From NCBI RefSeq assembly GCF_031426495.1, contig NZ_JANPLK010000037.1:1-64000 (forward strand): a DNA stretch of 64,000 nucleotides. Reading direction: 5' to 3'. The notes under the pieces are model-generated. The model saw only the letters and a program-made list of their open reading frames with translations. It did not search any database and was not told the origin of the DNA. This document shows positions 1 through 8,583 of this stretch, piece by piece; position 1 is the stretch's first letter; each line of letters begins with the position of its first letter. A program made the position numbers and the translations under genes. Source of the stretch: Gemmatimonas sp. (lineage in GTDB: Bacteria; Gemmatimonadota; Gemmatimonadetes; Gemmatimonadales; Gemmatimonadaceae).

Positions 1-22
1 AACGCCAGCGTTCAACGACTCT

Positions 23-58
23 GACCCCTTGAACGGACCCCTTGAACGACTTGAACGG
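23..58. repeat. 13-bp tandem duplication beyond a gene end
   Basis: Two perfect 13-bp copies of GACCCCTTGAACG lie at 23-35 and 36-48, followed by a partial copy at 49-58. The repeat sits in the 77 bases downstream of the stop codon of the VTT-DUF547 gene. Nothing else is visible in bases 1-77. Confidence 0.8.
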
Positions 59-77
59 CTTGACCCTTCGAAGGAAT

Positions 78-1547
78 TCAGCGCCGCAGATTGATGCGCC
101 AATCGTATTCCGTATCCACCCACGTGAAGCGTCCGCTGCGCACCAGCTCCTGTTCTGGACCCGCCGGGAGATACTTCGCCCAGAAGGCGCCGACCCCCTG
201 CAGTGTTCCGCCAAAATCCTCGCGATACCACGTGAAGATCGGAGACCCGTATACGGTGCCGCTCTTCACGACCACGCGATTCTTGGCAGACTGCGCGAGA
301 AACTGGCGCGCCTGATCGTCGAGCTGCGCATCCAGACGCGCCGCCTCGTACGCTTCACTGCGCAGCGGCGGACACCCCATGGCCGCGCACACCAGCGCCA
401 CGTGAATGCGTGGATCCTTGAACTGCTTGCGGATGATCTCATGCTCCACGTCGTCGAGTGTGAGCGTGCGTCGGTCGGCTTTCACGATTGGCTCGGCCCA
501 CGGGCTCCTGAGCGTGACGCCCAATACCTTGTTGATGTCGCGGATCGAGGTGCGTTCTTTCCGGCTGTTCAGCAACTGGATGGTGTTCGCATTGTACACG
601 TTGATCCAATACGCGAGTTGCTCGTCTCGCGGAAGCGTTGCCACTGATGCCCGACCAAGCTGCGCCAGGTAGGCCGTGAACCGCGCGTCGCGCTGAAAGG
701 CGTTGTAGTCCACCATGCCGTTCGTTACGTAGTCGGCAAGCATGGCGTTCCACGCGCGATGATCGACGACGGACGCCGGTGCACTCGTGACGGCGGCAAC
801 CGCCTGCGCGGGTAACACGCGCGGTACGGTGGCGGTGACCAGTGAGAGCAACAATACGCTGATCCATCCGGCGCGCTTCGCCAGCGCCGGCGCATACGAC
901 AACGCGAGCAGCAACACGCCGGCGATGGCGACGCGAATGAAGGCCGTCTGACGCGCGCCGTCAGTGCCGGCGAGGAGTGAATCGGCGAAATACGTATACA
1001 CACTCGTTCCGGGAAGAATGCCGATGGCCGTCGCGGCGACATAGTGCGTGAGGCGCACTCCAGCGAGGCCGGCACCGAAGTTGAGGGCGTTGAACGGGAC
1101 GACGGGAATCAGTCGCAAGCGCAGCATCGTCAGGAACGCCCCATCACCCAGGATGCGATCAAGTGTGCCGGCGCGAGCGCCAAGCAGCCGCCGTAGCGCA
1201 TCGCCACCCAAGGCGCGCGCGAGCAGGAAGGCGCCGGTGGCACCGAGTGTCGCCCCAAGCCAGGTCAGAGCGATACCAGCCGCCACGCCGAAGATGGCGC
1301 CGCCGGCGAGCGTGAGCGGTAAGGCGGGAAGTCCGATCGTGGTGACCACCACGTAGGCCGCCACGAAGATCGCTGCTGCGAAGGGCACCGCACGCGCATC
1401 GCGAATCGTCGTCCCGATCCGCTCCGGACTGATGTAGGAATCGAATCCAAGCGCGCGCGCCAGGTACCACAGTGCAACGAGGATGACACCGAACATCACC
1501 AGCCGAATCCATGCCCCGGCTCTCGGGGCAGCTCGTACATCACTCAT
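78..1547 (-). CDS. VTT (TVP38/TMEM64) membrane protein fused to DUF547
   Basis: 489 residues. The N-terminal half (about residues 10-230) is a multi-pass membrane region of the SNARE-associated Golgi/VTT family, with Gly-rich helices such as LPLTLAGGAIFGVAAGIAL and the RLIPVVPFNALNFGAGL stretch typical of DedA/TVP38 re-entrant loops. The C-terminal half (about 255-485) matches DUF547, with LAYWINVYNANTIQLL and RIHVALVCAAMGCPPL. VTT proteins are linked to lipid scrambling or envelope homeostasis; DUF547 is uncharacterised and related to papain-like folds. Their fusion suggests an inner-membrane protein with an exported DUF547 domain. The start ATG (1547-1545) overlaps the stop of the upstream symporter gene as ATGA, which is why I reject an in-frame start 26 codons earlier. 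The family calls are solid; the function is inferred. Confidence 0.85.
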   Translation of the reverse strand: MSDVRAAPRAGAWIRLVMFGVILVALWYLARALGFDSYISPERIGTTIRDARAVPFAAAIFVAAYVVVTTIGLPALPLTLAGGAIFGVAAGIALTWLGATLGATGAFLLARALGGDALRRLLGARAGTLDRILGDGAFLTMLRLRLIPVVPFNALNFGAGLAGVRLTHYVAATAIGILPGTSVYTYFADSLLAGTDGARQTAFIRVAIAGVLLLALSYAPALAKRAGWISVLLLSLVTATVPRVLPAQAVAAVTSAPASVVDHRAWNAMLADYVTNGMVDYNAFQRDARFTAYLAQLGRASVATLPRDEQLAYWINVYNANTIQLLNSRKERTSIRDINKVLGVTLRSPWAEPIVKADRRTLTLDDVEHEIIRKQFKDPRIHVALVCAAMGCPPLRSEAYEAARLDAQLDDQARQFLAQSAKNRVVVKSGTVYGSPIFTWYREDFGGTLQGVGAFWAKYLPAGPEQELVRSGRFTWVDTEYDWRINLRR

Positions 1548-2935
1548 TGCTCCGCACCGGTCGACGTCAATAGCGACGTGATGATACCCGTCGCAAAAAT
1601 CAGGGGGATACCATACATCGCCCACGGCCAGGTGTAGCCGCCCGCTTCACCGACCACGAGATAGCAGCCCGTGCCCCACACGACGCCAACCAGCATGCTC
1701 GCCCATGCACCAGCGGTGGTGGCCCGCTTCCAATGAAAGCCGGCGAGGAGCGCAAACGACAGTGCTGCTACCGGGATGTTGGCGAGAATAAGCCGGTCGA
1801 GAATCTGGTCGACGAGAAAGGTCGCGCCGAGCCAGCTGCTGACGGCGAAGCCGATCAGCAGAAGGCGCTGCGACGACACCGTGGCGAGCTGCGGGCCGCC
1901 GAAGTCGGCGGCGATCATGGTGGCCATGGCACTCCATACACCGGCCAGCGTCGTAAGCGCCGCGCCGAACAGCACCGCGTAGGCGAAGCCGCGCAGCCCC
2001 ACCGGCAACCACACGAGCACCATCGTCGGTACGGCGAGTTGGGCGTCGGCCAACAGCGGTTGCGACGCGCGCAGATGTGCCGCCGCCAGCACGACGGCGC
2101 CATACAGCAGGAACACCAGCACGGCGCTGATGCCGACCGCGCGAAATGCCACCGACGTACTGCGTGCCGCGAAGATCTTCTGCCCGTACCACGGCGCGGC
2201 GATGTAGGTGAAGCAGGTGATAACCATCAGCGTGGAGACGAACCGCATCGGCAGCGCGGCATTGTTCCACTGCGCTACCGGGTTCAACGACAACTGGCTC
2301 GACGGGAACACCGATGAGAGTCCACCAGAGAGGGCGCTCTGCTTCATGCCCAACACCAACAACAAGGGCAACAGGATGATCGTGGCCACAAACGCCACGA
2401 CATCGGCCCGCACAATCGAAACCAGTCCGCCCGGGAGCACCGCCACCAGCACAACCATGGAAAGCACCGCCGACAAAGCCGGTACCGGCAACCACGCTGG
2501 CGCGAGGGGCGTAAAAAGCAGTGTGAGCGACTTGACGTAGGTGGCGGTGAAGCCGGTCATCGCGAGCAACAGCAGCAGCGATGCGGTGCGCCCGACGCCC
2601 TTCGAGTAGCGGACGGCGAACAGCTCGGCAACCGACAGGCGGTCGAACCGCTTCCAGGCGCGCGCCACGGTGATGGTATAGAACAGCAACCCCACGAGAA
2701 ACACCGCGGGCAGGGCGAGCGCCATCGGGCCCGCCCCGTAGCCAGCCGCCGCGAAGGCGAGCAGAGTACTGGTGTTGAACTCGGTCATCACCAGGGTGGC
2801 CACCAGCGGGAATAGTGCCAGATCCCGGGAGGCCACCGTGAAGGACGTGGCCGACACAGACCGGCGCCATCCGGCGCCAGCCAGCAGGAGGAGCAAGGCC
2901 ACAAACGTCGCGATATCGAGCGGACTGACGGCCAT
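1544..2935 (-). CDS. Sodium:solute symporter (SSS family)
   Basis: 463 residues, almost entirely hydrophobic, with about 13 membrane segments. Early helices contain LALFPLVATLVMTEFNTSTLLAFAAAGYG, the usual SSS arrangement in which a broken first helix carries the sodium site. The length suits the short SSS branch (PutP-like proteins are about 500). The substrate cannot be read from the sequence. It is the first gene of a two-gene unit: its TGA overlaps the ATG of the VTT-DUF547 gene by 4 bp, so the two are probably translationally coupled. It diverges from the TonB receptor gene across about 100 bp, so the outer-membrane receptor and this inner-membrane symporter may serve related uptake, which is only a positional argument. 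Confidence 0.85.
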   Translation of the reverse strand: MAVSPLDIATFVALLLLLAGAGWRRSVSATSFTVASRDLALFPLVATLVMTEFNTSTLLAFAAAGYGAGPMALALPAVFLVGLLFYTITVARAWKRFDRLSVAELFAVRYSKGVGRTASLLLLLAMTGFTATYVKSLTLLFTPLAPAWLPVPALSAVLSMVVLVAVLPGGLVSIVRADVVAFVATIILLPLLLVLGMKQSALSGGLSSVFPSSQLSLNPVAQWNNAALPMRFVSTLMVITCFTYIAAPWYGQKIFAARSTSVAFRAVGISAVLVFLLYGAVVLAAAHLRASQPLLADAQLAVPTMVLVWLPVGLRGFAYAVLFGAALTTLAGVWSAMATMIAADFGGPQLATVSSQRLLLIGFAVSSWLGATFLVDQILDRLILANIPVAALSFALLAGFHWKRATTAGAWASMLVGVVWGTGCYLVVGEAGGYTWPWAMYGIPLIFATGIITSLLTSTGAEQ

Positions 2936-3038
2936 TCGTGTTGGTTGGAGAGCAGGAAAGCGGAACGCAGCAGGAGGAATCTGACTTAGTACGCCAGTCG
3001 TAACAGGTCAGACCTGAACGCCACCCATGGGAGTTGTG

Positions 3039-5996
3039 ATGAACGGATTATCAGTCGTCGCGCGGACGCGACGGTGGTTGTCGGCCGTGCTGTACTTCAC
3101 CGTCGTGATGATCGCCCCCCGCACGGCGTGGGGACAGGCGTCCACCGCGACGATCGAGGGGACGGTGCGCAGTCAGCCGGGAGCGCCGCTGGCCGGCGCG
3201 GAGGCGACCGGGCAGGGTATTCGCGCCGTCACCGACGCCGAAGGCCGGTTTCGCCTCGTGGTTGTGGGCGGATCACCGATCGTACTGACGGTGGTGGCCC
3301 GCGGCTACTCGCCGACGCGTGTCCCGGTAGGACCACTCGTCGCCGGCAGCGTGAAGTCGGTGTCGGTGGTGCTCACGTCGCTCGCGACACTGGATGCCGT
3401 GTCGGTCGTGGCCCCCCGTGTGCGGCCGCTCCTGAACACTGGCAATGCCGTCACGGGTGGGTCGATCGAATCGCGCGAACTGACGTCGCTGCCCACCGAT
3501 GCGCGCGACCCCATCGCGCTGCTGTACAACATTCCCGGTATCGCCCAGGCGACGGGGTTCTTCGGCGACGCACCACGGCTGTCGTTCAATGGTGGCAACT
3601 CGCTGTACTCGCAGAACCTGCTCGATGGGCTCGACAACAATGAAGGCTTCCTCGGCGGTCCTCGGGTGGAGGTGCCGCTCGGCGCCATCGCGCGCATCGA
3701 CGCCTTGGTCAACACCTACTCTACGCCACTCGGTCGCAGTCCTGACGGGATCGTCGACATCACCTCGGCGGCCGGTCGCGCCACGTTGGCCGGCGATCTG
3801 TTCCTGTATCAGCGGCCAGGTCGCCCGCTCGACGCCCGCGTCCCGGTCACGTTTGGTGCCGAACCGAATGCGCTGGCCCGCCGGCAAGAGGGCTTTCAGC
3901 GCGTGCAGGCTGGTGGATCGTTGCGTGGCGCGATCAACCCGGCGCGCACCTTCTTTGCCACCGCCGCCGAGTATACGCGCGAGCAGGAAGATCGCATCGG
4001 GTCCACCGCGCAGGCGCAATTTCTGGGCACGGAAACACGGCAGACGTGGAAGGGATATGGCCGGCTCGATCATGGCTGGTCGCCTACGCAGACCACCACC
4101 CTGCGTCTCGCGGCGAGCGCGGTGGATCGCGCTGGTGACGGCAGCGGTGTGCTCACGCCGGAAGCGGATATCACCACGCGCCGCATCGGCTCGTTGTCGG
4201 CGCTGATTCACCGTAGTGCGCTGCGCGACGGCCGTGCGTCGAATACGGCGAGTGTGCAGTTCGGTACCTTTCGGTGGTATTTCCCACCGGCACGCAGCGA
4301 CTTTTCACGACCACAGGTCACCGTGCTCGCGCCCGATCTTTCCACGCAAGCGATTGTCGGCTCCAGCAACTTTGTATTCGATGAGACGGAACGGCAGTGG
4401 CAGGTGCGCGACGTCTTCGAGGCCGAGGTCGGCGAAGGTCATACACTGCGCGTGGGTGGTGATGTCATCGCGGGCGCGTTCCGCCTCGCGGCCGCCAGCA
4501 CGAACCCCAACGGGTCGTATGTCGTGTTCAACGACGGCAACATTTCGCCGCAGGCGGGACGTCCGCTCTCGATCTCCGATATTCCGGCCAATGCGCGCGT
4601 GCAGTCGTACACGATCGATGCGCGCCCACAGCAGGTGAACCTGTCGCAGGCACTGTACAGCGCCTTCGTGGAAGACACGTGGCGCCCGACGCCGTCACTC
4701 ACCGTGGTGGGCGGCCTTCGCTGGGACTACGATGATCTCACGTCGCGCGGCGAAAGCGATCCCGATCTCGACAACGTGCAGCCGCGCGTCTCGTTCAACT
4801 GGTCGCGGACGGGGCACGATGTGATTCGCGGTGGCGTGGGTCGCTACGCCGGCAAGCTGCCGTATGCGATCTATTCCGATGCCATACAGCTCGGGGCCTC
4901 CGGCAACGCCGTGCTGACGTTCAGTGGGGCGAGTGCGCCCGCGTTCGGTGCCGGCCCGCTGCCAGCGAACATTCCCAACGCGAATGTGCAGTCGGTGCCG
5001 CGCGAAATCTTCCGCACCTTTGCCCTCGGTCTCGAACAGCCGATGAGTTGGCAGACCACGCTGGGCTACCAGCGCCAGTTCGGCCGCGCGTGGGCCCTGA
5101 GTGCGGATCTGGTGTGGAGCGAGACGCAGAACCTGCCATGGATGGCCGATCTCAATCCGCTGGCGCGTCGACTCACCGTTGCCGACTCCGTACCGCGCAC
5201 CTGCACGAGCGCGTTCTCGTGTCCCGGTGACGCGTCGCGGCCAAACAACCCGGCGACGTCCGGCTACCGGCGCGTGTCTACCGCGCAAAGTGGTGGATCG
5301 GCGCGCTACGTGGCGATGTACGTCGCGGCCCGTCGCGCTTTGACCGAGCACTGGCAACTCGATGCCAACTGGGTCTGGTCACGCGCGCAGAACAACACCG
5401 AGGACATCAACTTCTCTGCCACACAGGGCAACTGTTTCGACACGGATCGCATCGATGCCGTGACCGGTGCCGCGTGCACCAGTGATGAATGGGCCGATGC
5501 CAACAATGACCGTCGACATCGCGTGACGGTACGTTCCGTGTACGAGTCACCGCGCGGGTTCACAGTGAGCATGATCGGCGACGCGCAAACCGGTGTGCCG
5601 CTCAACCGCTTGGCCGGCGCGGTGAGCAGTGGCGGACTCGCACGGTACGACCTGTTGGGCTCGGGGCCGATTCGCGGAAACGGCTTCATTGGCAATGCCG
5701 ACCGCTTCTTCGGCGTGGCGCGCAATGCCGAACGGTTGCCGGGCTTCGTGACCATCGGTGCCAGCGCCGCCTATCGCCCGCGCCTCAAGGCGTTGCGCGG
5801 CGTCGAGCTGCGGGCCGACGTGTTCAACCTGCTCAATACGTTGGCATGGGGCGGGTATGCGAATGGCATCGGTGGCGGCGGAAGTCGCACGCAGTTCGGC
5901 CGACCGGGCGACCCGGTGTACCTGTTCTCCGCCGCGCCGCCGCGTCAGTTCCAGTTTTCGGCCCGCTACCTCTTCGGCGATCGTGGCGCGCTCTGA
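3039..5996 (+). CDS. TonB-dependent receptor with carboxypeptidase-like N-terminal domain
   Basis: 985 residues. A signal peptide ends near TAWGQA (residues 1 to about 32). A carboxypeptidase regulatory-like beta-sandwich follows (about 35-115: STATIEGTVRSQPGAPLAGAE, then DAEGRFRLVV). A plug-like region (about 130-245) contains the DGLDNNEGFLGGPRVEVP segment, and the remainder is a beta-barrel ending RQFQFSARYLF. This is the Oar/SusC-like design used for TonB-driven import of bulky ligands through the outer membrane; the ligand is unknown. I chose the ATG at 3039 because GGGAG lies 5 nt upstream; an ATG at 3027 is in frame but lacks that site. The gene is divergent from the sodium symporter. 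Confidence 0.88.
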   Translation: MNGLSVVARTRRWLSAVLYFTVVMIAPRTAWGQASTATIEGTVRSQPGAPLAGAEATGQGIRAVTDAEGRFRLVVVGGSPIVLTVVARGYSPTRVPVGPLVAGSVKSVSVVLTSLATLDAVSVVAPRVRPLLNTGNAVTGGSIESRELTSLPTDARDPIALLYNIPGIAQATGFFGDAPRLSFNGGNSLYSQNLLDGLDNNEGFLGGPRVEVPLGAIARIDALVNTYSTPLGRSPDGIVDITSAAGRATLAGDLFLYQRPGRPLDARVPVTFGAEPNALARRQEGFQRVQAGGSLRGAINPARTFFATAAEYTREQEDRIGSTAQAQFLGTETRQTWKGYGRLDHGWSPTQTTTLRLAASAVDRAGDGSGVLTPEADITTRRIGSLSALIHRSALRDGRASNTASVQFGTFRWYFPPARSDFSRPQVTVLAPDLSTQAIVGSSNFVFDETERQWQVRDVFEAEVGEGHTLRVGGDVIAGAFRLAAASTNPNGSYVVFNDGNISPQAGRPLSISDIPANARVQSYTIDARPQQVNLSQALYSAFVEDTWRPTPSLTVVGGLRWDYDDLTSRGESDPDLDNVQPRVSFNWSRTGHDVIRGGVGRYAGKLPYAIYSDAIQLGASGNAVLTFSGASAPAFGAGPLPANIPNANVQSVPREIFRTFALGLEQPMSWQTTLGYQRQFGRAWALSADLVWSETQNLPWMADLNPLARRLTVADSVPRTCTSAFSCPGDASRPNNPATSGYRRVSTAQSGGSARYVAMYVAARRALTEHWQLDANWVWSRAQNNTEDINFSATQGNCFDTDRIDAVTGAACTSDEWADANNDRRHRVTVRSVYESPRGFTVSMIGDAQTGVPLNRLAGAVSSGGLARYDLLGSGPIRGNGFIGNADRFFGVARNAERLPGFVTIGASAAYRPRLKALRGVELRADVFNLLNTLAWGGYANGIGGGGSRTQFGRPGDPVYLFSAAPPRQFQFSARYLFGDRGAL

Positions 5997-6029
5997 CCGA
6001 CCCGCCGCGTGGCGCGTTAGCTTCGTGGC

Positions 6030-6629
6030 ATGATCGACGAACCGTTTCGGCAATGGCTGGCGCGTCGCTGGAGTGCGCCGGCGGTGGCGCTGCATCGGGC
6101 AGGCATCACGGCCAACCAAGTCAGCGTGGTGGCGGCGGTCCTTGGTCTTACCGCCGCAGCGCTGGTGGCCGTGCAGTTGCCGGTGTTCGGCATCGTGCTC
6201 TGGCTCGTGAGCCGATTGCTGGACGGCTACGACGGCATGCTCGCGCGACTTGCGGCGAGCGCGTCGCTGTACGGGGGCTATCTCGATATTACGCTCGATA
6301 TGCTTGCGTATTCCGCGATGGCGATCGCCTTCGCCATCGCGATGCCAGCCGACGTCGTGCTGTGGATGGTGGTGCTATTGGGCTACGTGCTGGCCATTAC
6401 CACCACGCTCGCGCTGTCATCGCTCGCCGAGCGCGCCAACCGGACGCTCGAGGGAAACCGATCAATCCAATTCACGCGTGCGCTGGCCGAGGGCGGCGAA
6501 ACCACCGCGGTGTACGTGGTGATTGCACTCGCCCCGTCGGTCAGTCGATACGTGTTGGTAGTCTGGATCGCGTTGCTTTCCATCACGGCCATTCAGCGCA
6601 CGGCGCTCGCCCGACGGCTGTTGTCGTAG
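6030..6629 (+). CDS. CDP-alcohol phosphatidyltransferase family membrane enzyme
   Basis: 199 residues with about five or six membrane helices. The complete catalytic signature D-x2-DG-x2-AR-x8-G-x3-D-x3-D is present from DGYDGMLAR through GGYLDITLD (around residues 63-90), so all the conserved acidic residues that bind Mg2+ and the CDP-alcohol are intact. Members move a phosphatidyl or phospho-alcohol group from a CDP donor to make phospholipids or inositol-type lipids; the acceptor here is not evident. The N-terminal helix RQWLARRW precedes the membrane part. There is no Shine-Dalgarno site, but TAGCTT at 6018-6023 ends 6 nt before the ATG, which suggests a leaderless transcript separate from the receptor gene 33 bp upstream. 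Confidence 0.9.
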   Translation: MIDEPFRQWLARRWSAPAVALHRAGITANQVSVVAAVLGLTAAALVAVQLPVFGIVLWLVSRLLDGYDGMLARLAASASLYGGYLDITLDMLAYSAMAIAFAIAMPADVVLWMVVLLGYVLAITTTLALSSLAERANRTLEGNRSIQFTRALAEGGETTAVYVVIALAPSVSRYVLVVWIALLSITAIQRTALARRLLS

Positions 6630-6657
6630 GGCGTCGGCTTCACGCAGCGCGCTCGGG

Positions 6658-6696
6658 CTACACCCTCAGGCTGCGCCCTCAGGGTGCGCCGTCAGC
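6658..6696. repeat. Imperfect 13-bp tandem repeat, three copies
   Basis: Units CTACACCCTCAGG (6658-6670), CTGCGCCCTCAGG (6671-6683) and GTGCGCCGTCAGC (6684-6696). The repeat lies beyond the end of the phosphatidyltransferase gene and contains the stop codon of the small minus-strand gene. Confidence 0.65.
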
Positions 6697-6846
6697 CTGC
6701 TCGCGGAAGTCATTGGCTTCATGGCCGGCCGTGCGGCCGGTGTTCGAGGAACCGGGGCGCGTGAACGGCGTGCCGGTGGCATCCTGCGAGGGCTGGTGCG
6801 CGGCATTGGCGCGGGACTGCGGCTGACGGTCGAATCGCATGAACAT
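6679..6846 (-). CDS. Possible small hydrophilic protein (55 residues)
   Basis: A short frame starting MFMRFDRQPQSRA and ending EQADGAP. It is polar and low in hydrophobic residues, with no recognised domain. Support comes from the start: AGGAG lies 6 nt before the ATG (6846-6844), one of the best ribosome-binding sites in the window. A 7-bp interrupted hairpin at 6867-6891 lies just upstream. The frame continues upstream for 35 more codons, but that extension has no comparable site. The last codons fall in the 13-bp tandem repeat. It could be an unstable or chance frame; I give it modest weight. Confidence 0.4.
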   Translation of the reverse strand: MFMRFDRQPQSRANAAHQPSQDATGTPFTRPGSSNTGRTAGHEANDFREQADGAP

Positions 6847-6866
6847 CGGGTGCTCCTGAAACGACG

Positions 6867-6891
6867 AAGGCCCCTCCGTGGGAAGGGCCTT
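6867..6891. terminator. Hairpin between the M56 gene and the small gene
   Basis: AAGGCCC (6867-6873) pairs with GGGCCTT (6885-6891), with three further inner pairs after one mismatch. On the minus strand it follows the M56 gene and precedes the small gene. There is no strong T tract, so a rho-independent terminator is only a possibility. Confidence 0.4.
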
Positions 6892-6997
6892 GGCAGTGCT
6901 GACCAGGTCGCCCATCCCGTGAGAACTCGGGAGGGGCGGCGGTTGCGTCACATGGCGGCGACGACGAGGCCTCTCTCCCGGGTGCGTACAACTAGCA

Positions 6998-7024
6998 CCG
7001 ACGTAACGAGAATCGTTACGTCGG
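6998..7024. promoter_or_regulatory. Perfect 12-bp dyad, probable operator
   Basis: CCGACGTAACGA (6998-7009), spacer GAA, TCGTTACGTCGG (7013-7024): a perfect inverted repeat of about 50% GC in GC-rich DNA, without a T tract. That looks more like a protein-binding site than a terminator. A second small dyad, GGTGC/GCACC (6981-6985 and 6995-6999), overlaps its left edge. It lies between the M56 gene end and the small gene start; the regulated gene is unknown. The rest of 6892-7110 shows nothing else. Confidence 0.55.
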
Positions 7025-7110
7025 CGGGAATAAGGCTGATAAGTCGCGAAACTGCCGTGTGGGGCGCGGTCATGTTTGTCAGTATCGGCTCGGCGTGCGA
7101 AAACCGCAAG

Positions 7111-8583
7111 CTATTTCTTCTTGGTCGTCACCTTGATGACACCATTGACTCCGGCGTCGCCATAGAGCGACTTCGCGGCCTCGCCCTTCATGACCTCGAC
7201 AGTCTCGATCGATTCGGGTGACAGCGAATTGAGCACCGAGGATTCCACCGTTTTGCCGTCTACGATGAGGAGACCGGCGAACGGCTTTTTGGGCGTTGCC
7301 GCCATCTCAACCACCCTCGCCGGTGCGCCGTTGACGACGGCCGACGGCAACGCGCCCTTCGTGCTGATGCGGATCTCTTGGGCCGTGCCTCCGCGGACGT
7401 TCACGGTCGCGATCTTCTCGGCTGAAAGCGCATTGGCTTCGGCGCGGCTGACCTGCTTGCCGTCCACGACATAGACCACGCTCAAGGTGTCGAGCTTCGT
7501 CAATTGCGAGATGCGGCGCTCAACAAGCTTTACGTCCATGTTTTGCATCTCGGCGGCTGTGGGCAGCTGTGATTCACAGGCGGCAAGAAGTGCGACGGTG
7601 GCGAGCAGGCCGCTGACGAGGCGACGGGAGCGAATGAACTGCGACGGTCGTGAGGTCATGGTGATCAGTCTCCGTTCGAGATGTGATGCGTGGTAGGAAA
7701 AGGCGGGGCTGGTGAGCGCCAGCGGGGAGCGGGCGATGCCGCCGTGCATGAACTGTGGGATGTGCGAAGAGAGTTCGATCAGGAGCTGGCCGTACTGCCG
7801 CGGTGAGGCGCCGGTGCCGAGTACGCGACGATCACAATCGAGTTCGATGGCGAGGCGAAGCCGGGCGAGGGCGAACCACGCGACTGGATTCCACGGCATG
7901 AGGGCGATGGCACCGCAGGCCGCGAGCAGCAGCGCCGGATCACCGGCGGCGATATGCGACTGCTCATGCGCCACCACCAGCCGCTGCTCGTGTGGCGTGC
8001 GTGCGAGCAGCCACGCGGGAACCGCGATACGAGGCGACCGCACACCGATCACGGCGGGACCGAGCGCTTCAGTCACGCTCACGACCACGCCGTCGATGTG
8101 GTGCAACGTGGCGCGCTGCAGTTCCGCACGATGACGACGGTAGCTCACACCGAACGCGACGAGCACGAGCGCCGAAGAGAGCGGCCACGCGTACGTGACG
8201 GCCTGTTGTGCGGCGGCGGGTGCACGATCGACGGCGCCGCCGATGCTGGTGGTGGCCCACGACACGGGAGCGGAAACCACCTGACTGACGCGACGGGTCA
8301 TCGCGGCGACGACGGCGCGCGCATCAATGCCATTGGACGCACTGGCCCGGGGCGTCGGCGTTCCGACGGCGGCGAGCGTGCGCGTCTCAGGTGTCGCGCG
8401 CGGCATCGTTCGCAACGGGGCCACGAGCACGAGCAACGATGAGGCGAACAAGGCGCCGCCCCAGATCATGCGCACCGGCAACGCGCGACCGGCGAGCCGC
8501 TGCAACACCAGCGCCGCCGCGGCGAGGAGCGTGCTGACCACAATCGCCTGCGTCATCCAGCCGATGATCAGCGATGGCGTCAT
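7111..8583 (-). CDS. BlaR1-type M56 metallopeptidase with TonB-plug-like C-terminal repeats
   Basis: 490 residues. N-terminal membrane helices (about 10-60 and 135-160) are followed by the zinc motif HEQSH in VVAHEQSHIAAGD (around residues 205-215), the HExxH of M56 peptidases. A further helix near residue 320 ends in a lipobox-like LLAACES. The C-terminal third is not a penicillin-binding sensor. It carries two related segments, YVVDGKQVSRAEANALSAEK and LLIVDGKTVESSVLNSLSPE, the second continuing into VEVMKGEAAKSLYGDAG and GVIKVTTKK, which resembles a TonB receptor plug. The role is presumably membrane sensing with proteolytic inactivation of the partner BlaI repressor, by analogy with BlaR1/BlaI. 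Its ATG overlaps the blaI stop by 4 bp (ATGA). Confidence 0.85.
   Translation of the reverse strand: MTPSLIIGWMTQAIVVSTLLAAAALVLQRLAGRALPVRMIWGGALFASSLLVLVAPLRTMPRATPETRTLAAVGTPTPRASASNGIDARAVVAAMTRRVSQVVSAPVSWATTSIGGAVDRAPAAAQQAVTYAWPLSSALVLVAFGVSYRRHRAELQRATLHHIDGVVVSVTEALGPAVIGVRSPRIAVPAWLLARTPHEQRLVVAHEQSHIAAGDPALLLAACGAIALMPWNPVAWFALARLRLAIELDCDRRVLGTGASPRQYGQLLIELSSHIPQFMHGGIARSPLALTSPAFSYHASHLERRLITMTSRPSQFIRSRRLVSGLLATVALLAACESQLPTAAEMQNMDVKLVERRISQLTKLDTLSVVYVVDGKQVSRAEANALSAEKIATVNVRGGTAQEIRISTKGALPSAVVNGAPARVVEMAATPKKPFAGLLIVDGKTVESSVLNSLSPESIETVEVMKGEAAKSLYGDAGVNGVIKVTTKKK

Noticed and set aside
8580..8583. blaI and M56 genes as a beta-lactam resistance operon.
   Set aside because: No beta-lactamase or PBP2a-like gene is near, and the sensor domain of the M56 protein is of a different type.
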